The notes below the pieces were generated by a model. It was not told the DNA's origin. It saw nothing but the letters and a program-made list of their open reading frames with translations, and did no database searches. The position numbers and the translations under genes are program-made. A stretch of DNA of 64,000 bases from Pseudomonas sp. S30 (GTDB lineage Bacteria; Pseudomonadota; Gammaproteobacteria; Pseudomonadales; Pseudomonadaceae), in contig NZ_JACVTO010000004.1 of the NCBI RefSeq assembly GCF_016518545.1, forward strand, positions 62,001 to 126,000, read 5' to 3'. Of the stretch, positions 27,402 to 38,060 are shown one piece after another. The number at the start of each line of letters is the position of its first letter. The stretch's first letter is position 1.

Positions 27402-29041
27402 CGCGACTGCTCGAGAATCAGGAGTGTCAGACGGCCAGCGGAGTAGCGTTTGGCTTTCGCCAGCACTGGTGGCAACGTCAAGGGCGAGTCGTCCTTGCTC
27501 CTGAGCAGGATGCCAACCGACCCACTCTGCCGCTGGGCCTGCAGCCAGTCATCGAACGCTTCAGGCACGACACTGCGGTGGCTGTGCTCGACGTACGACA
27601 ACCCGTATTTGAGTTCGCCCCGGGTGCCATACAGTGTCACCTCGGACGTCTTCAGGCGCCATGCGAGGGCCGAGGCGGCGCCCAGGTCGTTGCTGACCAG
27701 GTGGCGTACGCCTGCCAGTTCCGCCAGGTGTTCGTCCACGAACCGGTCTGGTGTCTTGTTGTACACCACATGGTGGGGCATCGCCGCGGGGAGGATGGCG
27801 ATGAGCGTCCAGAGGCCCAGCAGCGGGGCATACCAGCAGCGCAACGGCTGTAGCACCTGAGTGAGTCCGGCTGCTCCCCAGATCGCTACGACGAGCGCAG
27901 CGAGCATCAGAAGCAGCGGTTGATCGACGTACAGCGGCCGTTGCCACTGCAGATACGCCAGTACCACGCCGGCGATCACCGCTATGCAGAGATTGATCGC
28001 GCCGTTCAAGCGCAGGGCGGCCGATCGGCGCTCGTCCAGGCGCCTGTCGATTGCATGCGCCATGATCAGGGCCAATGGCATCAGGCACGGCATGATGTAG
28101 GTGGGCAACTTACCGCGACTGATGCTGAAGAACACGAACGGCAGTACCATCCAGAGCAGCAGGAAGGCCATCTGAGCAGTAGCTCGATGCTGCCAGGCCT
28201 GCTTCAGGCTCGCGGGCAACAAACCGGCCCAGGGCAGTGTCGCTGCCAGGAGCAGTGGCAGGTAGAACCACCAGGGCCGAACGTGCTGGGCGTCCTCTGC
28301 GGCGAATCGACGGATGTGCTCGTGCCAGAAAAAGAAGTTCCAGTAATCGGGCTCGCGGCCATGCACGGCCAATGCCCAAGGCGCACTGACCAGCAAGGCC
28401 ACCACCACCGCCAGCGGCCCGTAGCTCAGCAACGGCCGCCAGCACTTGTGCCAAAGCGCATAGGGTACGACGACTAGCACCGGGAGCAGCCAGGCCAGAA
28501 AGCCTTTGGTGAGAAAACCCATGCCGCAGGCCAAGCCGGTCACGGTCCACAAGGCGAGGCGTTGGCCCCTGCCATGAGCATTCAAGGCCCACCAGGTGGC
28601 CGCTATGCTCAGGTTCACCCACCAGGTGAACTGGGGGTCGAGATTACTGTACCCGGACTGGCCGGCGATCAACCCGAAGCTGGCGTAGAAGGTAGCGGCC
28701 AGCAGGCTGGTACGGCGATTGCGCCAGAGGCTCTGTGCCAGCCAGTAGACCAGCAGGGTGCTGAGGGCCGTGGCGACCAGCGAGGCGATACGCACTCCCA
28801 GCAGGTTCTCGCCGAACAGCGCTTGGCCGGCCGCGATCATCCAGTAGCCAGCCACCGGTTTCTCGAAGTAGCGCATGCCGAGGAAATGCGGAGCGATCCA
28901 GTCGCCGTCCCGGAGCATGGCCTGGCCGATCTGCGCATAGCGTGTCTCGTCCGGAATCCACAAGCCATGAAAACCCAGCGGCACCACATAGAAGAGCAGG
29001 AAGATGGCGCCCAGCAGCGCCCCACATTGCGCACGACTCAT
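27398..29041 (-). CDS. arnT: Lipid A 4-amino-4-deoxy-L-arabinose transferase ArnT
   Basis: The 547-residue inner-membrane glycosyltransferase (GT83) has about twelve helices and a C-terminal periplasmic domain. The N-terminal periplasmic loop has the conserved [12 protein letters not shown] with acidic residues needed for catalysis; FEKPVAGYW and [12 protein letters not shown] are further family blocks. It transfers Ara4N from undecaprenyl phosphate to lipid A phosphates, lowering the negative charge and giving polymyxin resistance. The Met at 29041 overlaps the arnD stop; a Met seven codons earlier lies within arnD. Confidence 0.94.
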   Translation of the reverse strand: MSRAQCGALLGAIFLLFYVVPLGFHGLWIPDETRYAQIGQAMLRDGDWIAPHFLGMRYFEKPVAGYWMIAAGQALFGENLLGVRIASLVATALSTLLVYWLAQSLWRNRRTSLLAATFYASFGLIAGQSGYSNLDPQFTWWVNLSIAATWWALNAHGRGQRLALWTVTGLACGMGFLTKGFLAWLLPVLVVVPYALWHKCWRPLLSYGPLAVVVALLVSAPWALAVHGREPDYWNFFFWHEHIRRFAAEDAQHVRPWWFYLPLLLAATLPWAGLLPASLKQAWQHRATAQMAFLLLWMVLPFVFFSISRGKLPTYIMPCLMPLALIMAHAIDRRLDERRSAALRLNGAINLCIAVIAGVVLAYLQWQRPLYVDQPLLLMLAALVVAIWGAAGLTQVLQPLRCWYAPLLGLWTLIAILPAAMPHHVVYNKTPDRFVDEHLAELAGVRHLVSNDLGAASALAWRLKTSEVTLYGTRGELKYGLSYVEHSHRSVVPEAFDDWLQAQRQSGSVGILLRSKDDSPLTLPPVLAKAKRYSAGRLTLLILEQSR

Positions 29042-29925
29042 GCTTGCACCACCCCCACCCAACCATCGCGTCCTGCCACCGCCCCGCGCTCAAGGCGGGC
29101 GCTGGGCAACGCGTGGATGTCTTCGGGCAGCAGCGCGCCGAGCGGCACGAACCCAATACCCGAGCAGTTCGCCCGGTGCAGCAATCGACCGAACTCGGGC
29201 GCCATGCGCAGGCCTTCCACCTCGGCATGCACCGTGTAGACCGCGTCCTGGCCACGACCGAGGCGCTCGAGGATGAGGTCGTTGAATGCCTGGGCCGACA
29301 ACCCCGGCCCGACGGCTTCATCGAAGGTCGGCAGGCTCACCGGGATCTGCGGTGCGCCCAGGCTGCCGTCAGGCAGGCGAGGCCGGAAGATGGCGCGGCC
29401 GCGACAGTCGCTGTTGTAGCGAAATCCCAGGGCTTGCTTGGCGGCGACGATCCGGCTGTCGGCACGCCAGCCAGGTGCTGCCGAGCAGGTGACCGGCTGA
29501 TCGAGGATGTCTTCCAGGCATTGTCTGCCACGCTGCAGGTGGTCGCGGAGCCTGGCGGTCGACCAACGCCCGGCCCAGACCTGCCAGGCATGGTGATCCC
29601 AGGCATGCAATCCGACCTCATGGCCGGCCTGCAGCGTGCGGCGCATGATCGGCCCGAGGCTTCTACCGATCGGCTTGCCCGGCCAGGCGGTGCCTGCCAG
29701 CAGGATGTCCCATCCATACAGGCTGGCAGCCTTGGTTCGCAGCATCTTGCCGAGAAATTGCGGGCGGGCCAGGCGCCACAGGTGGCGGCCCATGTTGTCC
29801 GGACCTACGCTGAAGAAGAAGGTCGCCTTGATACCGGCCTTGTCGAGCAGGTCGAGCAGGGCGGGTACGCCTTCGCGTGTGCCGCGCCAGGTATCCACGT
29901 CGATTCGCAAGCCGGCGCGGATCAT
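29038..29925 (-). CDS. arnD: 4-deoxy-4-formamido-L-arabinose-phosphoundecaprenol deformylase ArnD
   Basis: The 295-residue NodB-type deacetylase has the metal-binding motifs [10 protein letters not shown] (Asp pair) and [13 protein letters not shown] (His residues). It removes the formyl group from undecaprenyl-phosphate-Ara4FN. It overlaps arnA and arnT by 4 bases each. No signal peptide is seen, consistent with action on the cytoplasmic side. Confidence 0.94.
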   Translation of the reverse strand: MIRAGLRIDVDTWRGTREGVPALLDLLDKAGIKATFFFSVGPDNMGRHLWRLARPQFLGKMLRTKAASLYGWDILLAGTAWPGKPIGRSLGPIMRRTLQAGHEVGLHAWDHHAWQVWAGRWSTARLRDHLQRGRQCLEDILDQPVTCSAAPGWRADSRIVAAKQALGFRYNSDCRGRAIFRPRLPDGSLGAPQIPVSLPTFDEAVGPGLSAQAFNDLILERLGRGQDAVYTVHAEVEGLRMAPEFGRLLHRANCSGIGFVPLGALLPEDIHALPSARLERGAVAGRDGWVGVVQA

Positions 29926-31910
29926 TGTGCGCTCCTGCGCTCGGCCAGTGCTTCTTTGAGGAAGAAGTCCAGGGTCTTGCCGACCGTTTCGCTGAGCTCG
30001 ATGCCGGGCTGCCAGCCCAGTAGGCGGCGGGCATTGGTGATGCGCGGAGTGCGATGGGCCACGTCCTGGTAGCCCTCGCCGTAGAAGCTGCGGTTCTCGA
30101 TGTTCTGAAAGCCCGCGAAAGGCGGGAAATGTCGACGCAGCGGATGCGCTTCGAACTGGCGCAGCAGTTCTTCGCCCAACTGTCGAATGCTGGCCTCGTT
30201 GCCTGGATTGCCAATATTGATGATCTGGCCGTCACAGGTCTGATCGCGGTCGTCGATGATACGGGCCAGCGCCTCGATACCGTCGGCGACGTCGGTGAAG
30301 CAGCGCTTCTGTTCACCTCCGTCTACCAGGCGGATGGGGGTACCTTCCACCAGATGCAGGATCAGTTGGGTGATCGCCCGCGAGCTGCCGATGCGCGCCG
30401 AGTCCAGACGATCCAGCCGTGGTCCTACCCAGTTGAATGGGCGGAACAGGGTGAACCGCAGTCCCTGTTTGCCATAGGCCCAGATCACCCGATCGAGCAA
30501 CTGCTTGGAAACCGAATAGATCCAGCGCTGTTTGCTGATGGGCCCGACGACCAGGTTGGAGTGATCCTCGTCGAATTCGCCGTCCTCGCACATGCCATAC
30601 ACTTCCGACGTCGACGGAAAGACGACGCGCTTGCCGTACTTGGCGCAGTAGCGAATGATCTTGAGGTTTTCCTCGAAATCCAGCTCGAACACCCGCAGCG
30701 GATTGCGCGTGTACTCGATGGGCGTGGCGATCGCCACCAGCGGCAGCACGATGTCGCACTTCTTCACATGGTATTCGATCCACTCCGAGTGGATGCTGAT
30801 GTCGCCTTCCACGAAATGAAAACGCGGGTTGCGCTTCAAGCGTTCGATGGCGTCGGAGCCGATGTCCATACCGTGAATTTCGTATCGCTCGTCGCGCAGC
30901 AACCGCTCTGACAGATGGTTGCCGATGAAGCCGTTGACGCCCAGGATCAATACCCGTATCGGCCGTGCGGGAGTGGTGTGCGCAGCCCCTAGCATGCCAC
31001 CTTCGACCAGCCCCAGTTGGCGTCCCAGTTGGGCCCCGGCCTGATACAGTCCATGGTCCTCGCATTGGGCGAAGCGCACCACCAGGGAGTCTTCCCCGCA
31101 GGCGATGCGCAGCGGATCGGCGCTGAGCACGGTTCCAGGCGCCTGGCCAAGATTGCCTGGCAGTACATCTGCATCCCAGATGATCAGCTTGTGAGCGCCG
31201 GCCGGGCAGAACGCGCCGGGGTAGGGATGCGTCACTGCGCGTATCAGGTCGTAGAGCTGGTTCGCCGGGCGTGTCCAGTCGATGATCCCGTCGGCCGCAC
31301 TGCGGCGACCGTAGTAGCTGGCCTGAGCTTCATCCTGCAGCACCTCGGTCAGCGCACCGGAGGCCAGCAACGGCAGGTTGTCGCGCAGCAAGTCGGCGGC
31401 GGCGGCGCGCAGCTTCTGATGCAGCAGCAGGCCGGTATCGGTCCTGGCGATGGCGACTGGGTATTGCGCAAGTATCGGCCCGGCGTCGGCACGGTTGACC
31501 ATGCGATGGAGGGTCACGCCGGTCTGGGTCTCACCTTGAATGATCGCCCAGTTGCCAGGCGCTCTACCGCGATAGCGTGGCAGCAGTGAGCCATGCAGGT
31601 TGAAGGCGCCGCGTGTGGCGCACGCCAGGATAGGCTCGCCGAGCAGTTGGCGGTAGTAGAAGGAGAACAGGAAGTCGGGTGCGAGCGACTTGATGCGTTC
31701 CACCCAAAGAGGATGGTTGACGTCGTCGGGGGCATATACCTCGATGTCGCGTTCTGCGCAGAATTGCGCCACCGAGCGGAAGAAAATCCGTTCGTTGGGG
31801 TTGTCGGCGTGGGTGAAGACGGCCTTTACCTGGTAACCGGCATCGATCAGGGCTTCGATGCCGGTGCAACCGAAGTCGTGGTAGGCAAAGACGACTGCTT
31901 TGGCGTTCAT
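29922..31910 (-). CDS. arnA: Bifunctional UDP-Ara4N formyltransferase / UDP-glucuronate decarboxylase ArnA
   Basis: The 662-residue two-domain enzyme is full length. The N-terminal formyltransferase (about 1-300) has the catalytic [15 protein letters not shown] and [10 protein letters not shown] regions. The C-terminal short-chain dehydrogenase (about 315-660) has the NAD loop [19 protein letters not shown] and the YSVSKQLLD Tyr-Lys pair. The C-terminal half oxidises and decarboxylates UDP-glucuronate to UDP-Ara4O; the N-terminal half formylates UDP-Ara4N. It starts 4 bases after the arnC stop. Confidence 0.95.
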   Translation of the reverse strand: MNAKAVVFAYHDFGCTGIEALIDAGYQVKAVFTHADNPNERIFFRSVAQFCAERDIEVYAPDDVNHPLWVERIKSLAPDFLFSFYYRQLLGEPILACATRGAFNLHGSLLPRYRGRAPGNWAIIQGETQTGVTLHRMVNRADAGPILAQYPVAIARTDTGLLLHQKLRAAAADLLRDNLPLLASGALTEVLQDEAQASYYGRRSAADGIIDWTRPANQLYDLIRAVTHPYPGAFCPAGAHKLIIWDADVLPGNLGQAPGTVLSADPLRIACGEDSLVVRFAQCEDHGLYQAGAQLGRQLGLVEGGMLGAAHTTPARPIRVLILGVNGFIGNHLSERLLRDERYEIHGMDIGSDAIERLKRNPRFHFVEGDISIHSEWIEYHVKKCDIVLPLVAIATPIEYTRNPLRVFELDFEENLKIIRYCAKYGKRVVFPSTSEVYGMCEDGEFDEDHSNLVVGPISKQRWIYSVSKQLLDRVIWAYGKQGLRFTLFRPFNWVGPRLDRLDSARIGSSRAITQLILHLVEGTPIRLVDGGEQKRCFTDVADGIEALARIIDDRDQTCDGQIINIGNPGNEASIRQLGEELLRQFEAHPLRRHFPPFAGFQNIENRSFYGEGYQDVAHRTPRITNARRLLGWQPGIELSETVGKTLDFFLKEALAERRSAQ

Positions 31911-31914
31911 GGAG

Positions 31915-32925
31915 TCAGGATTCTCTGGCAGGAAGGTGTGTATCGGCGTTCGGCATCGCGTCAGCGCAGCCTTGCAGGTCGTTGCGCACGACCCGCTCTA
32001 TGAGGAACCGAGGACGCGCCCGGACGTCGCTGTACATGCGCCCGAGGTACTCCCCCAACAGACCCATGCCCAGCAGCTGGAGGCCCGAGAGGGTGAGCAG
32101 CACTGTCAGCAGAAGGGTCAGCCCGGCGCCTGCCCATGCTGCATCGAACACCAGGTACAGGATCGGCAAGGTGCAGGTGAACAGGGCGCCACCCCCGAGC
32201 AGAAGAGTGCCGCACAGGCTCATGGCCCTCAGTGGCAGGGTGGTCATGCAGGCCACCAGGTCGAACATGAGGTTCAGCAGCCCCATCGGGCTGTATTTGG
32301 ATTCGCCGTGCTCGCGTTCGCAGTGTGCGACCTGGATTTCACACGTATGCCTGGCGAAGGTGTTGGCCAATACCGGGATGAAGGTGCTGCGTTCTCGGCA
32401 CGCCAGCATGGCGTCGACGATAGGCCGTCGGTAGGCACGCAGCATGCAGCCGTAATCGTGCATGGCCACGCCGGTGGCCCGTTTGACCGCCAGGTTGATC
32501 AACTGCGACGGCCAGCGTCTCCAGGCCGAATCCTGGCGGCGCTCGCGCACCGAGCCGACCACGTCGTAACCCAGCGCTGCTTGCTCGACCAGCCTGGGAA
32601 TCTCCTCCGGCGGGTTCTGCAGGTCGGCATCCAGGGTAATGACCAGGTCGCCCCTGGACTGCTCGAACCCTGCGAGGATCGCGGCGTGCTGGCCATAGTT
32701 GCGATTGAGCAGCACCGCCACCACCGGACTGCCGTGCGCCGAGGCAGCTTCCAGCATGAGGGTCGAGGAGCGATCCTGGCTGCCGTCATCCACCAGAATG
32801 ATCTCGAAGGCCTGAGCCAGCCTGTTGCAGGCCGCGAGGGTACGGGCCAGTAACTGAGGCAGGCTGGCCTGTTCGTTGAACACCGGAATCACGACCGACA
32901 CCAACTCGAATGCGATGGGCTTCAT
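31915..32925 (-). CDS. arnC: Undecaprenyl-phosphate 4-deoxy-4-formamido-L-arabinose transferase ArnC
   Basis: The 336-residue GT2 glycosyltransferase has the nucleotide-sugar motif [26 protein letters not shown], the [10 protein letters not shown] region and two C-terminal membrane helices (about 235-295). It attaches Ara4FN to undecaprenyl phosphate. The Met at 32925 overlaps the arnB stop (ATGA); longer frames upstream are inside arnB. Confidence 0.94.
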   Translation of the reverse strand: MKPIAFELVSVVIPVFNEQASLPQLLARTLAACNRLAQAFEIILVDDGSQDRSSTLMLEAASAHGSPVVAVLLNRNYGQHAAILAGFEQSRGDLVITLDADLQNPPEEIPRLVEQAALGYDVVGSVRERRQDSAWRRWPSQLINLAVKRATGVAMHDYGCMLRAYRRPIVDAMLACRERSTFIPVLANTFARHTCEIQVAHCEREHGESKYSPMGLLNLMFDLVACMTTLPLRAMSLCGTLLLGGGALFTCTLPILYLVFDAAWAGAGLTLLLTVLLTLSGLQLLGMGLLGEYLGRMYSDVRARPRFLIERVVRNDLQGCADAMPNADTHLPARES

Positions 32926-34070
32926 CCGTGTTTCTCCACCAGTGCCTCGATCGCCGAGACGACCCGGTCGACATCCTCTACGGTCATGTCGGGAAACAGC
33001 GGAAGGGAACACAGCCGTGAAGCGTTCCATTCGCTTTCGGGCAGACGCACACTCGGATAGGCGCCACGGTAGAAGGGATGCAGATGCGCGGGCATGAAAT
33101 GAATGCCACAGCCGATGCCGAGCTGTTTCATGGCCTCGATGAATCTGTCGCGCGTCAGGCCACTGCTGGCCGGGTCGATGCGCACCACCAACAGGTGCCA
33201 GGCGTGGTGGAACGGGTAGGGCGGAACCGCCAGCGGCGTGATGCAAAGCGCCGCGAGACGATCCAGGTAGCGCCTGGCCAGGACCTCACGGCGAGCATTC
33301 ATCGCTTCCAGGCGTTGCAGTTGCACCAGCGCCATGGCCGCGTTGATGTCTGCCAGGTTGTACTTGAAGCCAGGTTCGAGCACCTGGGCCTGCGGCGCAC
33401 GTCCATGGCTCAGTCGATCGAACGCATCGACCCCTAGCCCATGGAATTTCAGGCGCCGCGCTCGTTCAGCCAAAGCCCCGTCATCGGTGACCAACAGGCC
33501 GCCTTCGGCGCAGGTCAGGTTCTTGATGGCATGGAACGAGAAGATCGCCGTGCCGCGCGCGCCCACTGGATCGCCTCTATAAGACGTGCCCACTGCGTGT
33601 GCCGCGTCTTCGATCAAGGCCAGGCAATGTCGCTCGGCCAGGGCTCGCAGGGGTTGCAGATCCAGCGCCGCTCCGGCGAAGTGGACCGGAATGATCGCCC
33701 GGGTGCGCGGGGTGATGGCTGCTTGCACCTGATGCGCATTGCACATCAGGGTGTCTCGATCGACATCGACGAACACCGGTTTGGCGCCGAGCAGCGAAAT
33801 GATGTTCGGTGTCGAGACCCAGGTCATCGACGGCGTGATCACCTCGTCGCCTGGGCCAATGCCCAGCGCCATCAGGGTGATGTGCAGCGCGGCGGTGGCG
33901 CTGGACATGGCAATGGCATGCTGGCCGCCCACGGACGCGGCGAAGCGTTCTTCGAGCTCCTGGCTCTTGGCGCCAGTGGTGATCCAGCCGGATCTGAGCA
34001 CCTGCTCGACAGCGGCGATCTCTGCTTCGCCCACGCTGGGGCGAGAAAAGGGTAGAAAATGCTGGGTCAT
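32922..34070 (-). CDS. arnB: UDP-Ara4O aminotransferase ArnB
   Basis: The 382-residue PLP-dependent DegT/DnrJ/EryC1 aminotransferase converts UDP-4-keto-arabinose to UDP-Ara4N with glutamate as donor. The PLP lysine is Lys183 in [11 protein letters not shown], preceded by the cofactor Asp in [23 protein letters not shown] and [14 protein letters not shown] are family blocks. It is the first gene of the arn operon; the promoter must lie in the 342-bp gap upstream. Confidence 0.95.
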   Translation of the reverse strand: MTQHFLPFSRPSVGEAEIAAVEQVLRSGWITTGAKSQELEERFAASVGGQHAIAMSSATAALHITLMALGIGPGDEVITPSMTWVSTPNIISLLGAKPVFVDVDRDTLMCNAHQVQAAITPRTRAIIPVHFAGAALDLQPLRALAERHCLALIEDAAHAVGTSYRGDPVGARGTAIFSFHAIKNLTCAEGGLLVTDDGALAERARRLKFHGLGVDAFDRLSHGRAPQAQVLEPGFKYNLADINAAMALVQLQRLEAMNARREVLARRYLDRLAALCITPLAVPPYPFHHAWHLLVVRIDPASSGLTRDRFIEAMKQLGIGCGIHFMPAHLHPFYRGAYPSVRLPESEWNASRLCSLPLFPDMTVEDVDRVVSAIEALVEKHG

Positions 34071-34412
34071 GCAGACCTCGGTAGCGGACTAGAACGCACG
34101 GAACGCAGCGGTTCCTGAAGCGCAGTGATGCTAGCGAGGGTATGTCGAGGGATTGTTCAGGGAAGCTGTACGGGGCCTGAACGAACGGGCATTGGTCGAA
34201 TTCGAGTCAGCCCACAGATGGGCAGCCACCGGTCGTGGCTGTTTAACGTCTGAAAACTGCAAGCCCTTGCTCGGGGGCTGGGGATCAGGACGTGCGAGTA
34301 CCCACTGCAGCCGGTGCGCTTGGAAAAACGCCATTTGCGCCAGTACGCGCGGTCGGGGCGTGCAGCGGGCGATGATCGAAAGGCGGGCGCTCAGGCACCC
34401 GCCGGTCGCCTG
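34071..34412. other. Gap upstream of arnB
   Basis: This 342-bp stretch holds the terminator of the upstream oxidase gene (34382-34403) and should hold the arn promoter. No convincing PmrA- or PhoP-type repeat, ORF or RNA could be recognised by eye. Confidence 0.5.
34379..34403 (-). terminator. Rho-independent-type terminator of the Tat oxidase gene
   Basis: On the minus strand GGCGGG-TGCCTGAGCG-CCCGCC is followed by TTTCG, nine bases after the oxidase stop. The T-run is short but the stem is strong. Confidence 0.6.
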
Positions 34413-35849
34413 TCAGGCTTCCAGGCCGGCGGCAGCCTGACCGGTGCGCAATGTGAAGTTGACGCCGATCGACAGTGCGGGCTGCGGTGGATTCCAGTTC
34501 GGTTTCGGGGCTGCCAACAGGAACTCGGTGAGTGGTTCCATCTTGCCTGCCAGCATGTTCGCCAGCAGCGTACCTGTTGCCGTGCCGCGTACGGTGCCCA
34601 GGCCATTACAGGCCAGTGCGCCATATACGTTTTCGCGTAGTTCGCCGAAGAAGCCGGCGCCGTTGCGGGTCATGCCCAGGCCACCGCCCCAGGTGTGCTC
34701 GAACGGCACCTGGGTGAGCGTGGGGAAGCGGCGTTCGAACGAACGGCGATGGGCGACGCGGACCTTTTCGACATAGCCGTCCTTGCAGCGCCCGTCAGGG
34801 TTGAAGCTGAAGCTGTTACGCACCAGGATACGGTTGTCGTGAGTGCGACGCAGGGTGCTGCCAAAGGGGTCTGCCGGGATCACGCCCCAGAAGTCATGCC
34901 CGCCGATGCTGGCTTGTTCGGCCGGTGTCAGCGCACGGGTGAGACTGCCGTAGGTGAAGATCGGCAGCATGCGGTTTTCGAGGAAGCCGAAGTGCTGGCC
35001 GAAATGGTTGTTGCCCAGGATCAGCTTGCCGGCGGTGATACGACCGGTAGGGTGGTAGAGCACGATCTCCTTGCCATAGTCCACGGCGGTGATCACCGTG
35101 TCTTCGTAGAGCGAGACGTTTTCAGGCAGGCTATCGGCCAGACCTTTGACCAGCGCCGAGGGCTGTACCAGCATGGTCCCTGGGGTGAAGAGCGCCTTGC
35201 GGTAGAAGGACGTGCCGATGTGGTCTTTCAACTCGTTGCCTTCGATGAGTTCGACCTTCTCGCCCAGCGCTTCCAGGCCGCCACGATAGGCGTTGAGCAC
35301 AGCGATACCCTTGTCCTCGATGGCCGCCTGGTATTTGCCGGAGTGGCGCAGGTGCGCGTCGGTGATGCCGTGTTGCTCCACCAGGTCGCGCAAGATGCCC
35401 TGGCCTCGCTGGTTCAAGTGCAGAATGTTCTTCGCGTTGGCTTTGTCACCGATGTAGTCCGGCGCGCCGATGTCGTGGGGCACATCGATCAGGAAACCGG
35501 CGTTACGGCCCGATGTGCCGAAGCCCACTTGTTGCGCCTCCACCAGAATCACCTTGTCCTGAGGGAAGTTCAGGGCCAATTGGCGGGCAGCGGCCAGGCC
35601 AGTGAAGCCGCCACCGATGACCACCCAGGGCGCCTTGTCGTCGCCGATCAGCGGCGCCTTTGGCTGACGCACACGACTGGTGTGAAACCAGCCGGGCGAC
35701 GAATCGTCCCGAGGCAGGGCGTCCACGCGCACCCGCGATGCCGGGTCGGCCGGGATTCCATCGTCAAGCAAGGCCGTTGCTCCTCCGGCTGCGATGACGC
35801 CTGCTCCGATACCGGCGCCGATGAGGACATTTCTTCGTGACACTGCCAT
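34413..35849 (-). CDS. FAD-dependent amine/amino-acid oxidoreductase with Tat signal (copy 1)
   Basis: The 478-residue DAO-family flavoprotein has a twin-arginine signal, SRRNVLIGAGIGAGVIAAGG (about residues 4-23), so it is likely exported folded with FAD bound. The catalytic part starts near residue 70 with VVIGGGFTGLAAARQLAL, then SGRNAGF, FYRKALFTPGT, WGVIPADPFGSTLRRT, RNSFSFNPDGR and CNGLGTVRGTATG. It shares these blocks with the oxidases at 41891 and 60428, which have no signal. It may oxidise a polyamine- or amino-acid-like compound; the substrate is unknown. It is divergent from an MFS carrier across a gap with two copies of a 15-bp operator. Confidence 0.8.
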   Translation of the reverse strand: MAVSRRNVLIGAGIGAGVIAAGGATALLDDGIPADPASRVRVDALPRDDSSPGWFHTSRVRQPKAPLIGDDKAPWVVIGGGFTGLAAARQLALNFPQDKVILVEAQQVGFGTSGRNAGFLIDVPHDIGAPDYIGDKANAKNILHLNQRGQGILRDLVEQHGITDAHLRHSGKYQAAIEDKGIAVLNAYRGGLEALGEKVELIEGNELKDHIGTSFYRKALFTPGTMLVQPSALVKGLADSLPENVSLYEDTVITAVDYGKEIVLYHPTGRITAGKLILGNNHFGQHFGFLENRMLPIFTYGSLTRALTPAEQASIGGHDFWGVIPADPFGSTLRRTHDNRILVRNSFSFNPDGRCKDGYVEKVRVAHRRSFERRFPTLTQVPFEHTWGGGLGMTRNGAGFFGELRENVYGALACNGLGTVRGTATGTLLANMLAGKMEPLTEFLLAAPKPNWNPPQPALSIGVNFTLRTGQAAAGLEA

Positions 35850-35974
35850 TGCTTGGGGATCCTGTTTCGTTGGGGGAGTCGATGCTGCGGATTGCGCGCA
35901 GGCGGGCTCGAGTTGTGAGCCTCAGCCGTCTCACCACTCCAAGCCACGCCTAACCAAATGATTAATACTTTGTG

Positions 35975-35989
35975 TATACACATAGTATA
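35975..35989. promoter_or_regulatory. Candidate GntR operator, copy A
   Basis: TATACA-CAT-AGTATA is a dyad with 5 of 6 paired positions; the wider TGTGTATACACA (35971-35982) is a perfect palindrome. It lies 126 bases upstream of oxidase 1 and matches sites in front of both GntR genes. Confidence 0.5.
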
Positions 35990-36173
35990 ATTGGCTCATG
36001 GGTGCGTCAATCCGTCGCCCATGGCCCCCTCCTGGCGGGCGTGAACTCGCCTGAATCCCCCGCTCGATCAGCTGCCCCAAGCCAGCATCGAGTCCGCCCG
36101 ATCTCGAATGCTCGGACGGTTGACCGCCATTTCGATCTTGGCTTATCCTCCGGTACGTCGTAATACATAAGAT

Positions 36174-36188
36174 AGACACAATGTCTTC
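36174..36188. promoter_or_regulatory. Candidate GntR operator, copy B
   Basis: TAGACA-CAA-TGTCTT has a dyad with 5 of 6 paired positions and the same 3-base spacer as the other copies. It lies about 190 bases before the MFS carrier start. Confidence 0.5.
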
Positions 36189-36377
36189 AGTCATTTTGTC
36201 GCACGTTCTCGGGCAGGTGTCAGGCACCTGTGCGGCGGTGTCGATTAAAGAGTCCTTTGCAGATTGGGCTGACTGTTGAAGTGCGAGGGTCGGAGTTTTC
36301 CGATCCGTAGCCAGTGCAAATGTCGCTGTTGGTATCACCGTCTTTAGCAACAACAATAAATAACGCAAAGAGGAACT

Positions 36378-37715
36378 GTGGTCGTGACCACTCAGACTGT
36401 TTCAATAGAAGATGTACCCCTGAACAACTTCCACACACTCATGAACGTGCGTGCCGGTGGTGGTTGGCTGCTGGACGGTTACATTCTCAGCATCATTGGC
36501 GTGGTGATCGTCCAGTTCTCCGATTACTTGAAGTTGGACGCCTTCGCCCAGGGCATGGTCGCAGCCGCAGCCATGCTCGGGACTTTCTTCAGCGCTTTCC
36601 TGGGCGGCTGGCTGACGGACAAGCTGGGCCGTCAACGCCTGTTCTTCGTTGGCCCCATCCTGTTCGTCGTGGGTTCCGTCGGCACGTTCTGGGTCGAGTC
36701 GGGCGCCATGCTCTTCGTCCTTCGATTCCTGGTCGGCATGGGGGTCGGGCTCGAATATCCCGTGGCGGGGTCCCTGCTCACCGAGTTCCTGCCGCAGAAA
36801 CATCGCGGTCGTCGTCTGGCGGGCCTGACCATTCTGTGGTTCGCAGGCGCCGCGCTTTCCTACATCGTCGGCAACCTGATTCTGGCCGAAGCAGGTGACG
36901 ATGCCTGGCGCTGGGTGCTGGCGAGCGCAGCTGTGCTGGGTGCCGTGCTGTTCATCCTGCGCCTGGGTACTCCAGAGTCTCCGCGCTGGCTGGTCAGCAA
37001 AGGCCGCCTGGGAGAAGCCGAGCAGGTGATCAAGCGTGTCTACGGTCCTTCCTTCTCGCTGGCCAACATGCCCGAGCAGGTCGCCGAGCATAAGGTCAGG
37101 CTTCGCGACTTCCTGCGCTCGGGTTACGGCGGCCGGATGCTCTTCGTCGGCGTGTTCTGGAGTGCGGCGGTGGTGCCGATGTTCGCCGTCTACTCGTTCG
37201 CCCCCGTGGTGCTGCAAGCCCTGCACCTCAACGGTCAGTGGGCGTCGTACGGTTCGATCCTGATCACGCTGCTGTTCGTGGTGGGCTGCGTCGTCGCCAC
37301 CCGCTTGATCGATACCCTGGGCCGGCGACCGCTGATCATCCACAGCTTCCTCTGGTCCACCCTGGCGCTTCTGGGGCTCGGGGTGTTCTCCGACGGTTCC
37401 GAGGTGCTGGTACTGGTATTGTTCGGTGCCTACGCCCTGTTCATCGGAGGTGCGCAGGTCCTGGAACTGGTCTATCCCAATGAACTGTTCCCCACTGAGG
37501 TACGTGCGTTCGCCGTCGGGTTGGGGTCTTCTCTGTCGCGCATCGGCTCGGCAGCCGGAACCTGGCTGGTGCCGTTTTCGCTGCACAGCCTCGGCATTGG
37601 CAGCACCATGCTCATCGCCGCCCTGATTTCCCTGGCAGGGCTGGTGGTGTCGGTATGGTTGGCCCCCGAGACTCGTGGCATGAGCCTGGAGGCAGCCGCT
37701 TCGCTCGAACGCTGA
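36378..37715 (+). CDS. MFS transporter, sugar-porter-like (copy 1)
   Basis: The 445-residue carrier has twelve predicted helices, with GGWLTDKLGRQR after helix 2, EYPVAGSLLTEFLP in helix 4-5, PESPRWLVSKGR in the centre and YPNELFPTEVRA late. These are signatures of the MHS/sugar-porter branch that takes up small organic acids, betaines or sugars. It closely resembles the carriers at 43347 and 57789. The start is GTG at 36378 (GAGG four bases upstream) or GTG at 36384 (ten bases). The divergent oxidase 1 suggests that it imports that enzyme's substrate or a product. Confidence 0.85.
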   Translation: MVVTTQTVSIEDVPLNNFHTLMNVRAGGGWLLDGYILSIIGVVIVQFSDYLKLDAFAQGMVAAAAMLGTFFSAFLGGWLTDKLGRQRLFFVGPILFVVGSVGTFWVESGAMLFVLRFLVGMGVGLEYPVAGSLLTEFLPQKHRGRRLAGLTILWFAGAALSYIVGNLILAEAGDDAWRWVLASAAVLGAVLFILRLGTPESPRWLVSKGRLGEAEQVIKRVYGPSFSLANMPEQVAEHKVRLRDFLRSGYGGRMLFVGVFWSAAVVPMFAVYSFAPVVLQALHLNGQWASYGSILITLLFVVGCVVATRLIDTLGRRPLIIHSFLWSTLALLGLGVFSDGSEVLVLVLFGAYALFIGGAQVLELVYPNELFPTEVRAFAVGLGSSLSRIGSAAGTWLVPFSLHSLGIGSTMLIAALISLAGLVVSVWLAPETRGMSLEAAASLER

Positions 37716-37749
37716 TCGGCGCCCACGTCCTTCAGCTTCCGACAACATC

Positions 37750-37777
37750 GACAAGGCCGCGCTCGCGCGGCCTTGTC
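37750..37777 (+). terminator. Hairpin after MFS carrier 1
   Basis: GACAAGGCCGCG and its complement form a stem of about 12 bp with a very short loop, 35 bases after the MFS stop. No T-run follows, but position and strength suit a terminator. Confidence 0.6.
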
Positions 37778-37871
37778 ACGTCTGACGGTTCGAAAGTGCG
37801 TGTCTACATTCGACAACGACATGTCCTCCCAAGGCGACAGGCGTCACGTTCGACACGGCATAATCCGCGCA

Positions 37872-37901
37872 ACGGCCCACCCAGCGCTGAGGGTGGGCCG
37901 T
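37872..37901. terminator. Second strong hairpin in the same gap
   Basis: ACGGCCCACCC and GGGTGGGCCGT form a perfect 11-bp stem with an 8-base loop. It could be a terminator or a leader structure for the downstream EamA gene; no T-run is present. Confidence 0.4.
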
Positions 37902-38060
37902 CGCACCGCCTACGAGTAAGCAGCCTCGTCTCATAATTCCAACGCTGCAGCGCCCCGCACCGGTTCCCGGTAGCACCCATAACTATAAATTTTCCAATCA
38001 CACCCAACGCCGCGCCGAGACCGCGCGGGCCGCGTTCGCGCCCTTATTGAGACGACTGCC

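Larger units (their letters stand above)
35850..36377. other. Divergent regulatory gap between oxidase 1 and MFS carrier 1
   Basis: This 528-bp gap has no supported gene. It contains two copies of the 15-bp TAKACA-N3-TGTMTA motif and is AT-richer than its surroundings near 35960-35990 and 36150-36190 and again before the MFS start, consistent with two divergent promoters. Confidence 0.6.
37716..38060. other. Gap between MFS carrier 1 and EamA transporter
   Basis: This 345-bp gap holds two strong hairpins (37750-37777 and 37872-37901) and no supported gene. The promoter of the EamA gene is probably in the AT-rich part near 37975-37995. Confidence 0.5.

Noticed and set aside
34071-34412. PmrA/PhoP-type box before arnB
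   Set aside because: No direct repeat close to the known consensus could be found by eye, so none is reported.
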